From Bradyrhizobium sp. (GTDB taxonomy: Bacteria > Pseudomonadota > Alphaproteobacteria > Rhizobiales > Xanthobacteraceae), in assembly GCA_025960445.1 (NCBI GenBank), contig JAICIT010000022.1:1-12878 (forward strand): 12,878 nucleotides of DNA, given 5' to 3'. Within the stretch, counting starts at the first letter, position 1; each line of letters begins with the position of its first letter. This document shows, in pieces, positions 1 to 6,324 of the stretch. A program made the position numbers and the translations under genes. The notes under the pieces were generated by a model. It was not told the DNA's origin. It did no database searches and saw nothing but the letters and a program-made list of their open reading frames with translations.

Positions 1-111
1 CGCATCATGCGAATTCGGCGCAAGATCGAACTCGATCCGACCAAGCCGGCCGTGATCCGGACCATTCGCGGTGGCGGTTATCTGTTTTCCCCCATAGGGG
101 ACAAATCCTGA
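1..111 (+). CDS. OmpR/PhoB-family response regulator, C-terminal end (partial)
   Basis: The window opens inside a reading frame that closes with TGA at 109-111 (36 residues visible). The residues read as the last helix and beta-hairpin wing of a winged-helix DNA-binding domain: an RRKIELDP stretch, then a TIRGGGYLF motif, which is the family signature of OmpR/PhoB regulators ('R..GYGY.F'). In the family this end contacts DNA after phosphorylation of an N-terminal receiver domain, which lies outside the window. A cognate histidine kinase, if adjacent, must be upstream, since the next gene downstream is an ECF sigma factor 248 bp away. The triple glycine in place of the usual G-x-G-Y is common in alphaproteobacterial members. 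Confidence in the family is high; the specific regulator cannot be named. Confidence 0.85.
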   Translation, partial: RIMRIRRKIELDPTKPAVIRTIRGGGYLFSPIGDKS

Positions 112-216
112 CCTGAGGCGGGCGTTCAGGCCTTCAATGAGGTTTGCGGGGAAACATCCTGAGCCTGAGCCTGACCAACCCAGCCCCCCGTTGAAACTGC
201 TGACATTTCCACCCGG

Positions 217-249
217 ATTGTTTCATCGCCGGCCGCGAGACGAAACAAT
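217..249. repeat. 8-bp inverted repeat, possible operator
   Basis: ATTGTTTC at 217-224 is the exact reverse complement of GAAACAAT at 242-249, with a 17-nt spacer containing the palindrome GCCGGC (229-234). The arms are AT-rich in a GC-rich neighbourhood and there is no T-run after the right arm, so a protein-binding site upstream of the sigma gene is more likely than a terminator. It may instead belong to the end of the response regulator transcript. Confidence 0.4.
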
Positions 250-300
250 TCTCCCGCCAATGAAACCATTTTCCCCTTGGCGTGCAGACGTCCGGAAACG

Positions 301-357
301 CTGGCTCAGTAACAATTTACCCCAACAACGCCGCTTAAGCGGCGCACGGGGAGCCAG
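301..357 (+). promoter_or_regulatory. Nested palindromes in the sigma-factor 5' leader, covering the RBS
   Basis: A perfect 16-bp palindrome, CGCCGCTTAAGCGGCG, lies at 329-344. It is enclosed by an outer inverted repeat: CTGGCTC at 301-307 pairs with GAGCCAG at 351-357, just before the ATG at 360. The GGGGAG Shine-Dalgarno-like sequence (348-353) overlaps the right outer arm. In RNA the outer stem would hide part of the ribosome binding site, while the inner palindrome could form a short hairpin or, as DNA, a dimeric regulator site. The pairing is seen directly; the regulatory role is inferred. Confidence 0.5.
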
Positions 358-359
358 TC

Positions 360-971
360 ATGCAAAACGTCATCGCCATAAATGCCGCAGCGCGGCAAGG
401 CATCGTCGCCGCCCAGGCGACCTCGGATGAAATGCTGCTGGATAGCATTGCAAACGGGGGCCGGACCGCGATGCACGTCCTGTATTCGCGCCACAATGTG
501 CGGGTTTACCGTTTCGTGCTTCGCATCGTGCGCGACACCACCTTGGCCGAAGACCTCACCAGCCAGGTGTTTCTGGATGTGTGGCGCACAGCCAAAAAGT
601 TCGAGCGCAGGTCCCAGGTTTCCACCTGGCTGCTGTCGATCGCGCGCTTCAAGGCGCTGACCGCCCTACGCCAACGCCGCCACGAGGATGTCGACCAGGA
701 CGACGTGCTTGAAATTCCAGACCAGGCTGACACGCCGGAAACTTCGCTTGCACGCAGCAGAACCCGCACCATTCTGCGCGCCTGCGTCGCGAAACTGTCG
801 CCGGCGCACCGCGAGATCATCAACCTTGTCTACTATCACGAGAAGTCCGTCGAAGAAGTCGGCGCGATCATCGGAATCCCGCAGAGCACGGTGAAAACCA
901 GGATGTTCTATGCCCGCAAACAACTCGCGGACCTGCTCAAGGGTGCCGGCATCGATAGTCTCGCGGCATGA
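360..971 (+). CDS. ECF-type RNA polymerase sigma factor
   Basis: This 203-residue protein has the two-domain ECF plan. Region sigma-2 spans about residues 37-107, with the core-binding and -10 helix motif LAEDLTSQVFLDVWR (62-76) and STWLLSIAR (88-96). A short acidic linker (about 108-130) leads to region sigma-4 at about 133-192, with the helix-turn-helix SVEEVGAIIGIPQSTVKTRM. It would direct RNA polymerase to a small regulon, usually stress or envelope related. The ATG at 360 is preceded by GGGGAG. It carries about 36 extra residues before sigma-2. No zinc-finger anti-sigma gene lies beside it: the next gene, after 372 bp, is an L,D-transpeptidase. Control may therefore be transcriptional, through the structured leader, or by a remote partner. 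The family is secure; the ECF subgroup was not determined. Confidence 0.92.
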   Translation: MQNVIAINAAARQGIVAAQATSDEMLLDSIANGGRTAMHVLYSRHNVRVYRFVLRIVRDTTLAEDLTSQVFLDVWRTAKKFERRSQVSTWLLSIARFKALTALRQRRHEDVDQDDVLEIPDQADTPETSLARSRTRTILRACVAKLSPAHREIINLVYYHEKSVEEVGAIIGIPQSTVKTRMFYARKQLADLLKGAGIDSLAA

Positions 972-1343
972 GCACGGCGATTTCGATAAACGCCGCGCGA
1001 CGCAACAAATGAAACGATCGACGACATCGGGCGGAAAAACTTCTCGGCTATAGCATTCATTACCGATCGACTGCCGATCAGCGTTTTCTCAACTCGCGAC
1101 GTCTTACCTCCCAAGCGCCTCCAACGACCCGGACGGGATGCCCCCTTCCGGGTCGCTCTGTTTGAAGCACCTGCCCTCGCGCTGAACACCCACCCGCCAC
1201 GGCTCGCCCGAATGGTGCTTTCAGGCCACATCGGCGAATTCACAAACCCAAACGCCCTTGGGGTGATGCGCGGATTGCTTGCCATCGGGCGGTGCCTGAG
1301 ATTTGATGGTTCATATTTTGGCAGATGCCGCAAAGAGGTTTGC
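972..1343 (+). other. Intergenic region with a hairpin, no gene seen
   Basis: This 372-bp gap lies between the sigma factor and the L,D-transpeptidase. An open frame reaches back from the transpeptidase to 1212, but its first 44 codons lack signal-peptide or domain character and have no good RBS, so it is treated as non-coding. The region holds one clear hairpin (1125-1155) and a GAAAC word at 1011-1015. The promoter of the transpeptidase should lie downstream of the hairpin, but I could not pick a convincing -35/-10 pair. A small RNA ending at the hairpin is possible but unsupported. Confidence 0.45.
1125..1155 (+). terminator. Candidate hairpin terminator after the sigma gene
   Basis: CGACCCGGA (1125-1133) pairs exactly with TCCGGGTCG (1147-1155) around a 13-nt loop, and is followed by CTCTGTTTG. 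The 9-bp GC-rich stem suits an intrinsic terminator, but the T-run is short and interrupted. It sits about 150 bp past the sigma stop codon, so it could end either the sigma transcript or a short untranslated RNA. Confidence 0.5.
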
Positions 1344-1937
1344 ATGCTCAATCTTCGTAATCTGGCCTCGATCATTATTGCCGTGGTCGGCCTGACGCTT
1401 TCAGCCTCCTCCAGCTTCGCGCAGCAGCCAGACGTCGGTGATCAGCCCGGACTTTTGGCTGACGATTCCGTGGAATTGGATCCGGAATACCGCAAGCAGG
1501 TGGTGTACTACCGCACGTCAGAGGCGCCCGGCACCATCATCATCGCCACCGCGGAGCGTCATCTCTACCTGGTTCAGGGCAACGGCCGCGCGTTGCGCTA
1601 CGGCATCGGCGTCGGCCGCGAGGGTTTCCAGTGGCAGGGCTTGCTGAACATTTCGCGCAAGGCGGAGTGGCCGGACTGGACACCTCCACCGGAGATGATC
1701 GCGCGCCAGCCTTATTTGCCTCGTTTCATGGCGGGCGGGCCGGGTAACCCGCTCGGCGCCCGCGCAATGTATCTCGGCTCGACGGTGTACCGCATCCACG
1801 GCACCAATCGCCCCGACACAATCGGCACCGCTGTGTCATCCGGCTGCTTCCGACTGGTCAATGCCGACGTGACGGATCTCTATGAGCGCGTGCCGGTCGG
1901 CACCAAGGTCATCGTTCGGCAGAAGCCGGAATTGTAA
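1344..1937 (+). CDS. Secreted L,D-transpeptidase (YkuD / ErfK-YbiS family)
   Basis: The enzyme would form L,D-crosslinks in peptidoglycan, or attach proteins to it, in the periplasm. I start it at the ATG at 1344 (197 residues): AAGAGG (1332-1337) precedes it and the product begins with a typical Sec signal (MLNLRN, then a hydrophobic stretch, ending SFA|QQ near residue 26). The frame is open back to 1212, but that extension would bury the signal. The YkuD domain runs from about residue 66 to the end. It contains IHGTN with His152 and SSGCFRL with the catalytic Cys168 and Arg170. The usual motif is S/T-H-G-C, so Ser replaces the His before Gly. A W-rich insert (AEWPDWTPPPEM) typical of this subgroup lies between. 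The gap to the next gene is 55 bp, so the two may be co-transcribed. The substrate is not determinable here. Confidence 0.93.
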   Translation: MLNLRNLASIIIAVVGLTLSASSSFAQQPDVGDQPGLLADDSVELDPEYRKQVVYYRTSEAPGTIIIATAERHLYLVQGNGRALRYGIGVGREGFQWQGLLNISRKAEWPDWTPPPEMIARQPYLPRFMAGGPGNPLGARAMYLGSTVYRIHGTNRPDTIGTAVSSGCFRLVNADVTDLYERVPVGTKVIVRQKPEL

Positions 1938-1992
1938 CCGTCGCCGAGTCCACGCCCGACCCATTTTTAAGAACTGTTGCGAGAGACAAATC

Positions 1993-3030
1993 ATGCGCAC
2001 ATTCCGGAGCGGCCTTCTGATTGGGCTGGCGGCTGCAGTTGTCGTGGCGGCGATCGCCATCACCTATGAACGCTATGACACGCGCACGCTGAGCCGCACC
2101 ACCCGGCGCGGCGAGGTGCTGTGCGGCGTCAATAAGGGCCTTCCCGGTTTTTCGATCCCGGACGACAAAGGCAACTGGACCGGCTTCGATGTGGATTTCT
2201 GCCGTGCAATTGCGGCGGCGATTTTCGACAACCCGAAAAAGGCGAAATTCGTTCCGCTCGAAGCCAGCGAGCGTTTCAAGGAGTTGCAGAACCGGAAAGT
2301 CGATATTCTCTCCCGCAACTCGACGTGGAGCATGGCGCGAGAAACCAACTACGACCTCTATTTTCCAGCCGTCGCCTATTATGATGGCGAGGGCTTCATG
2401 GTGCCGCGGGATCGTAAAATCGATACTGCACTGGAGCTGAATGGCAGCAAGGTCTGCGTGCAGTCGGAAACCACCACGCAGCTCAATCTTGCCGACTATT
2501 TCCGCGCTAACAACATGAAATACCAGGAAGTAAAATTCGGCAAACTCGACGAGGTCGTCAAGGCCTATGATTCCGGGCAATGCGACACGTTGACTGCTGA
2601 CGTCTCCCAGCTTTATGCGCTGCGGCTCAACATGGCAAAGCCTGGCGACCAGGTCATCCTGCCGGATGTCATTTCGAAAGAGCCGCTCGCGCCCGTGGTG
2701 CGGCAGCGCGACGACGACTGGATGATGATCGTGAAATGGACGTTGTATGCGATGATCAATGCCGAAGAACTCGGCGTCACCTCCAAGAATATCGACGAGG
2801 CGCTGAAATCCAGGAAGCCCGACGTGATGCGCCTGGTCGGCACCGACGGGGCCTATGGTGAGGAGCTCGGGCTGAGCAAAGACTGGGCGGCCCGGATTAT
2901 CCGCCACGTCGGTAACTACGGCGAGGTTTACGAACGCAATGTCGGTTCAGGCTCGAAGCTCGGCATCCCCCGCGGGCTCAACCAGCTCTGGAGCGCCGGC
3001 GGCATACAGTACGCACCGCCAATCAGATGA
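1993..3030 (+). CDS. Orphan amino-acid ABC transporter substrate-binding protein (AapJ/BztA-like)
   Basis: This 345-residue periplasmic binding protein resembles AapJ/BztA, which deliver polar amino acids to the AapQMP/BztBCD transporters. Diagnostic stretches are LCGVNKGLPGFS (43-54), GFDVDFCRA (64-72), DILSRNSTWSMAR (104-116), CDTLTADVSQLYALR (197-211) and the C-terminal GLNQLWSAGGIQYAPPIR, a hallmark of the AapJ family. I chose the ATG at 1993, preceded by GCGAGAGAC; an open frame from 1882 overlaps the transpeptidase and is unlikely. The N-terminal hydrophobic segment (about residues 7-23) ends AAIAITYERY with no clear A-x-A cut, so it may stay as a membrane anchor. No permease or ATPase genes follow: the next gene is on the opposite strand. 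It may serve a transporter encoded elsewhere or have a sensory role. Ligand specificity is unknown. Confidence 0.88.
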   Translation: MRTFRSGLLIGLAAAVVVAAIAITYERYDTRTLSRTTRRGEVLCGVNKGLPGFSIPDDKGNWTGFDVDFCRAIAAAIFDNPKKAKFVPLEASERFKELQNRKVDILSRNSTWSMARETNYDLYFPAVAYYDGEGFMVPRDRKIDTALELNGSKVCVQSETTTQLNLADYFRANNMKYQEVKFGKLDEVVKAYDSGQCDTLTADVSQLYALRLNMAKPGDQVILPDVISKEPLAPVVRQRDDDWMMIVKWTLYAMINAEELGVTSKNIDEALKSRKPDVMRLVGTDGAYGEELGLSKDWAARIIRHVGNYGEVYERNVGSGSKLGIPRGLNQLWSAGGIQYAPPIR

Positions 3031-3071
3031 CGTTTCTTCGCAGGCTGGTAGGGCGCGATTGATTACGACGC

Positions 3072-3105
3072 CGAGCCGTTGCCGCGCGCACATCCGCACG
3101 GCTCG
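3072..3105. terminator. Stem-loop between convergent genes
   Basis: CGAGCCGT (3072-3079) pairs with ACGGCTCG (3098-3105) across an 18-nt loop, in the 99-bp gap between the converging binding-protein and acyl-CoA dehydrogenase genes. Location favours a bidirectional terminator. There is no T-run on either side and the loop is large, so the assignment is weak. Confidence 0.3.
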
Positions 3106-3129
3106 TCGGCTGCGAATCGCGAGATTAAG

Positions 3130-4269
3130 TCAGTAGTTCTTTAGTCTCGCCAGCTGATCGGCGTGGAAGTTGCTGTCGCCGAACAGTTCCTGGCAGACTC
3201 GCGCGCGTTTCATAAAGAAGCCGATGTCGAACTGGTCGGTCATGCCCATGCCGCCGTGCATCTGCACGCCTTCCTGAACCGCGAGCGTCGCGGTCGAACC
3301 GGCGCGGGCTTTCGCCACCGCCACAGCCGCGCCCGCGCTTTCGACGCCGGCGTCGAGGCTCTGCAGCGCCTTCAGCACCGCGGCGCGGGTGATCTCGATA
3401 TCGATATATAGCTGTGCGGCCCGGTGCTGGAGCGCCTGAAATTCGCCGATGCGTTTGCCGAACTGCTTCCGCTCCTTGAGATAGTCGACCGTGCGGCCGA
3501 ACACCTCCTCACTGAGCCCGACCATTTCGGCAGCGACCGCGCCTCGGCCGATGTTGAGCACGCCTTCCATAAGTGGATAGCCCTGATCGACCTCGCCGAG
3601 CACGCTGTCGGCGTTCACTTCGACATTGTCGAATATGATCCGCGCCGCATTGTGCGAATCGACCATCGCGGTGCGCTCGGTCTCGACGCCTTTGCTCTTC
3701 GGATCGACCAGAAACAGCGTCAGCCCTTCGCGTTCACCGGCCGCACCTGAGCTACGGGCCGCCACAATCAAGAGATCGGCGGTGTGGCCATCAACCACAA
3801 AGGCCTTTGCGCCATTCAGCCTGAAGCCGTTGCCGGAACGCACCGCCTGCATCCTTGTCTGCAGCGGTCGATGCTTGGACCCTTCGTCGATTGCGAGCGC
3901 CGCAAGCAGGGTGCCGTCGGATATTTTAGGCAGATGCTCGGATTTCTGCGCGGCGCTGCCACCGCGCGACAGCGCGGAAGCCGCGAGTACGGCGGTGGAA
4001 AGAAACGGCGACGGCATCAAGGTGCGGCCGATCTCCTCCATCACTACGCCGGCTTCGACGCAACCAAGACCGCTACCGCCGAAACTTTCCGGGACCAGCA
4101 GCCCTGAAAATCCCATCTCGGCGAACGTCTTCCAGAGGTCGCGCGAAAACCCGGTCGCATCCTTGCTGTCGCGAAGTTGACGCAGATGCGAGACCGGCGC
4201 CTTGTCACTGATGAGACCGCGCGCGCTATCGCGCAACATCGATTGTTCTTCGCTTAGGACGAGCGCCAT
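3130..4269 (-). CDS. Acyl-CoA dehydrogenase, small-subunit type
   Basis: This 379-residue FAD flavoprotein has the acyl-CoA dehydrogenase fold: an N-terminal helical domain (about 1-120), a beta domain with RLNGAKAFVVDG (150-161) and IIFDNVEVNADSVLG (211-225), and a C-terminal helical domain with the FAD-contacting ERKQFGKRIGEFQALQH (266-282) and QMHGGMGMT (336-344). The usual catalytic-base positions look vacant. The stretch matching LxxER in isovaleryl-CoA-type enzymes reads LNIGRGA, and the end reads LFGDSNFHA where YEGT would be. This pattern fits the non-catalytic partner of heteromeric dehydrogenases such as PimC/PimD or mycobacterial FadE28/FadE29. The upstream gene on the same strand is the larger partner, 118 bp away, and both probably form one operon. 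The ATG at 4269 follows GGAATCTGAA. The substrate is unknown. Confidence 0.88.
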   Translation of the reverse strand: MALVLSEEQSMLRDSARGLISDKAPVSHLRQLRDSKDATGFSRDLWKTFAEMGFSGLLVPESFGGSGLGCVEAGVVMEEIGRTLMPSPFLSTAVLAASALSRGGSAAQKSEHLPKISDGTLLAALAIDEGSKHRPLQTRMQAVRSGNGFRLNGAKAFVVDGHTADLLIVAARSSGAAGEREGLTLFLVDPKSKGVETERTAMVDSHNAARIIFDNVEVNADSVLGEVDQGYPLMEGVLNIGRGAVAAEMVGLSEEVFGRTVDYLKERKQFGKRIGEFQALQHRAAQLYIDIEITRAAVLKALQSLDAGVESAGAAVAVAKARAGSTATLAVQEGVQMHGGMGMTDQFDIGFFMKRARVCQELFGDSNFHADQLARLKNY

Positions 4270-4387
4270 TTCAGATTCCGTTCAGAGGACCAGGTTTGAG
4301 ATTTTCATTGCGGGATGATCGAAGTGACCAGGCCCGGAACGTAAAATTGCCATTGGCGCGTTCGCCGGCAGCGAATGATCATTGGTA

Positions 4388-5572
4388 TCATGCGCCCGGC
4401 AGATCAAGAATCCGCTTTGCCACAATGCCAAGCATGACCTCGCTGGTGCCGCCCTCGATCGAGTTGGCCTTGGTGCGCAACCAGGCGCGCGGCCGGGCGC
4501 CGCCTTTCGAGCGTTCGCTCTCCCATTCCAGCGCGTCAATGCCGCCCGCCGACATCAGGATTTCGTAGCGGCGCTTGTTCAACTCGGTGCCGTAATATTT
4601 CATTGCCGAGGAGAATGCCGGGTGGGCCTGGCCGGCTTTCGCCAGATCAACGGCGCGCTCGGCCGCGCAAGCCAGCGCCGCTTCGTCGATCTCGAAGCTC
4701 GCGATCTGACCTCTGAGAATCGGATCTTCCAGCCGGCCCTGCTCGTCGGCGCCTACCGAATCCGCAGCGACCTGACCGAGCGGCCGGCCGACACCGCGCT
4801 CACCCATGCCAGAGATCATCGCCCGCTCGTGTTGCAGCAGATATTTGGCGACATCCCATCCGCGATTAACTGTGCCGACGACGTTGCTTTTTGGCACCCG
4901 AACATTGTCAAAAAATGTCTCGCAAAAAGGCGAGCGGCCGGAGATCAGCAGAATCGGTTTGGTGGAGACGCCCTTTGAAGCCATATCGAACAGAATGAAG
5001 CTAATTCCGTCATGCTTTTTCGCGCTGGCATCAGTGCGCACCAGGCAGAAAATCCAGTCGGCGTAATTCGCGTAGGAGGTCCAGATCTTCTGGCCGTTGA
5101 TGATGAAATCGTCGCCATCGCTCTCGGCGCGAGTCTGCAACGATGCCAGATCGGAGCCGGCGTTCGGCTCGGAATAGCCTTGGCACCAGCGGATCAGGCC
5201 CGCCGCTATCTTCGGCAGATGTTCTTTCTTCTGCGCCTCGGTGCCGTATTTCAGCAGTGCCGGCCCCAGCATCGAAATGCCGAACGAGGTCAACGGCTGC
5301 CGTGCGCCAATCGCGGCCATCTCCTGGCGCACGATCTTGGTCTGCTCGGGATCGAGGGCCCCACCGCCATATTCCTTTGGCCAGTGCGGCACGGTCCAAC
5401 CCTTGTCGCGCATCCGCTCGAACCAGATTCGCTGCGGCTCGGATGAAAAGGTCGTGTTGCGGCCGCCCCAAAAGGTATCTTCCTCTGAGGTCATCGGCCG
5501 GCGCATCTCCGGTGGGCAATTCGCCTCCAGCCAGGCGCGGGTCTCGCGGCGAAACTTTTCCAGGTCGGACAT
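4388..5572 (-). CDS. Acyl-CoA dehydrogenase, large-subunit type
   Basis: This 394-residue enzyme would introduce the alpha,beta double bond into an acyl-CoA, passing electrons through FAD to ETF. Visible motifs are WCQGYSEPNAGSDLASLQT (129-147), DDFIINGQKIWTSYANYADW (154-173), FFDNVRVPKSNVVG (220-233) and, near the end, RTKANSIEGGTSEVMLG. The short-chain enzymes' base sits in YEGT; here the matching text is IEGGT, so that position is Gly. Glu249 in YLLQHERAMIS aligns by eye with the helix-G glutamate of isovaleryl-CoA dehydrogenase and is the likely base. It is first in a two-gene minus-strand unit with the 379-residue partner, the same order and nearly the same sizes as I recall for pimCD of Rhodopseudomonas palustris. 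Identity as pimeloyl-CoA dehydrogenase is not established, because other Pim genes are missing. Its promoter lies in the divergent region at 5573-5759. Confidence 0.9.
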   Translation of the reverse strand: MSDLEKFRRETRAWLEANCPPEMRRPMTSEEDTFWGGRNTTFSSEPQRIWFERMRDKGWTVPHWPKEYGGGALDPEQTKIVRQEMAAIGARQPLTSFGISMLGPALLKYGTEAQKKEHLPKIAAGLIRWCQGYSEPNAGSDLASLQTRAESDGDDFIINGQKIWTSYANYADWIFCLVRTDASAKKHDGISFILFDMASKGVSTKPILLISGRSPFCETFFDNVRVPKSNVVGTVNRGWDVAKYLLQHERAMISGMGERGVGRPLGQVAADSVGADEQGRLEDPILRGQIASFEIDEAALACAAERAVDLAKAGQAHPAFSSAMKYYGTELNKRRYEILMSAGGIDALEWESERSKGGARPRAWLRTKANSIEGGTSEVMLGIVAKRILDLPGA

Positions 5573-5759
5573 AGCGGCGTTCCGTTTTGTGGTGGCAGTC
5601 CTCTTCGGCTGCCGGTCGATGCATCATCTCGGATCGACCTTAGCTATAAGGTCGCCGAATTCAATATCTATGCCCGCCTCCCTGCGACCGCGAATGTGGC
5701 CATGACTGCCGATCGGGTGTATTCGCAAGCCGGCAGAACAAAAACACGAGGAAACCGAG
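5573..5759. promoter_or_regulatory. Divergent control region of the acyl-CoA dehydrogenase and CMD/VOC operons
   Basis: This 187-bp gap separates two divergent units and must hold both promoters. Its main landmark is the inverted repeat at 5635-5654. A further GGTCGAT (5614-5620) is the reverse complement of ATCGACC (5633-5639), so three GGTCG-type half-sites (starts 5614, 5635 and 5650) occur within about 40 bp, spaced roughly two and one and a half helical turns apart. No regulator gene is adjacent. Confidence 0.5.
5635..5654. promoter_or_regulatory. Perfect 20-bp inverted repeat, candidate operator
   Basis: The left arm CGACCTTA (5635-5642) and right arm TAAGGTCG (5647-5654) are exact reverse complements separated by GCTA. 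The size and 8-4-8 symmetry fit a dimeric helix-turn-helix repressor such as a TetR-family protein, a class that often controls acyl-CoA dehydrogenase operons. The centre contains TATAAG, which could serve as a -10 box on the plus strand. The repeat is seen directly; its use as an operator is inferred. Confidence 0.6.
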
Positions 5760-6305
5760 ATGCGCCTGAAGTTGCTTTCGCCTGGCGAAATGAATGCGGA
5801 CCAGAAACAAACCTATGATGAATCGATTGCCGGCAAGCGCGGTGCGCCGCCCCCGCCGATGATGGCTTGGCTCAACAGCCCCGAGATGGCGCGTCACGCC
5901 ACGCGCTTGGGCGGCTTTCTGCGGTTTGACACGTTGTTTCCGGCCAAGCTTTCAGAGATTGCGATCCTGGTCACCGCCCGTCACTGGGGCTCGCACTACG
6001 AGTGGTACGCGCACAAGCGGCTTGCGCTCAAGGGCGGCATGGACTTGAAGACGATCGAAGACATCCGCGATCGCCGTACGCCGCGATTCGATGACCCGAA
6101 AGCGCAGATGATCTACGACGTTTCCAAATCGCTGCACGAAGGCCACGGCGTTTCAAAAGCATTGTACGATGAGGCCGTGAAGGTGCTTACCGTGCGCGGA
6201 CTGGTCGAAATCATCGGGCTGTGCGGCTATTACACGATGGTTTCGATGACCCTAAATACATTCGAGTTCGAGCTTCCCGAGGGAGAGGTTTCCGAACTGG
6301 CTTAG
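5760..6305 (+). CDS. Carboxymuconolactone decarboxylase (CMD)-family protein
   Basis: This 181-residue, mostly helical protein belongs to the CMD/AhpD-like family. The core reads RFDTLFPAKLSEIAILVTARHW (55-76), followed by the active-site helix region SHYEWYAHKRLAL (78-90) with Glu81 and His85. The CxxC pair that gives AhpD its peroxidase function is absent, since the matching place reads YEWY. A redox role is therefore unlikely, and a decarboxylase, lyase or as yet unassigned role is more plausible. GAGGAAACCGAG upstream gives a strong RBS for the ATG at 5760. The gene is divergent from the acyl-CoA dehydrogenase pair and 19 bp ahead of the VOC gene, so it probably forms an operon with the latter in a catabolic module. 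The reaction cannot be read from the sequence; members near dehydrogenases are commonly annotated only at family level. Confidence 0.87.
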   Translation: MRLKLLSPGEMNADQKQTYDESIAGKRGAPPPPMMAWLNSPEMARHATRLGGFLRFDTLFPAKLSEIAILVTARHWGSHYEWYAHKRLALKGGMDLKTIEDIRDRRTPRFDDPKAQMIYDVSKSLHEGHGVSKALYDEAVKVLTVRGLVEIIGLCGYYTMVSMTLNTFEFELPEGEVSELA

Positions 6306-6324
6306 TCGATCAGGGAGACCCAAT

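Larger units (their letters stand above)
112..359 (+). promoter_or_regulatory. Leader / promoter region of the ECF sigma gene
   Basis: This 248-bp stretch has no convincing gene; the open frame at 137-430 runs into the sigma gene in another frame and has low-complexity Pro/Arg composition. It contains a tandem hexamer (CCTGAG, CCTGAG, CCTGAC at 158-175), an 8-bp inverted repeat (217-224 with 242-249) and five GAAAC words on the plus strand (151, 193, 242, 262, 295). GAAAC/GGAAC-like words resemble -35 elements used by ECF sigma factors, so autoregulation is possible, but no matching -10 could be assigned. The last 60 bases can fold into a structure described separately. Confidence 0.4.

Noticed and set aside
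112..130. CCTGA/TCAGG hairpin right after the response regulator stop as a terminator
   Set aside because: Only a 5-bp stem with a 9-nt loop and no T-run; too weak to call.
158..175. Tandem hexamer CCTGAG x2 plus CCTGAC as a repeat element
   Set aside because: Only three imperfect copies, which can arise by chance or slippage; noted in the leader entry but not called separately.
137..430. 97-codon open frame overlapping the start of the ECF sigma gene
   Set aside because: Pro/Arg-rich composition without a domain, no RBS, and it runs 71 bp into the clearly real sigma gene in another frame.
1212..1343. 44-codon N-terminal extension of the L,D-transpeptidase
   Set aside because: It would bury a textbook signal peptide; the RBS AAGAGG and the Sec signal both mark the ATG at 1344.
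1882..1992. Extension of the binding protein upstream into the transpeptidase gene
   Set aside because: It overlaps coding sequence in another frame, gives a basic non-signal N-terminus and has no RBS; the ATG at 1993 begins a hydrophobic export segment.
1909..2907. 332-codon frame on the minus strand opposite the binding protein
   Set aside because: It lies antisense to a well-conserved AapJ-like gene and shows no family motif; such long shadows are expected in high-GC DNA.
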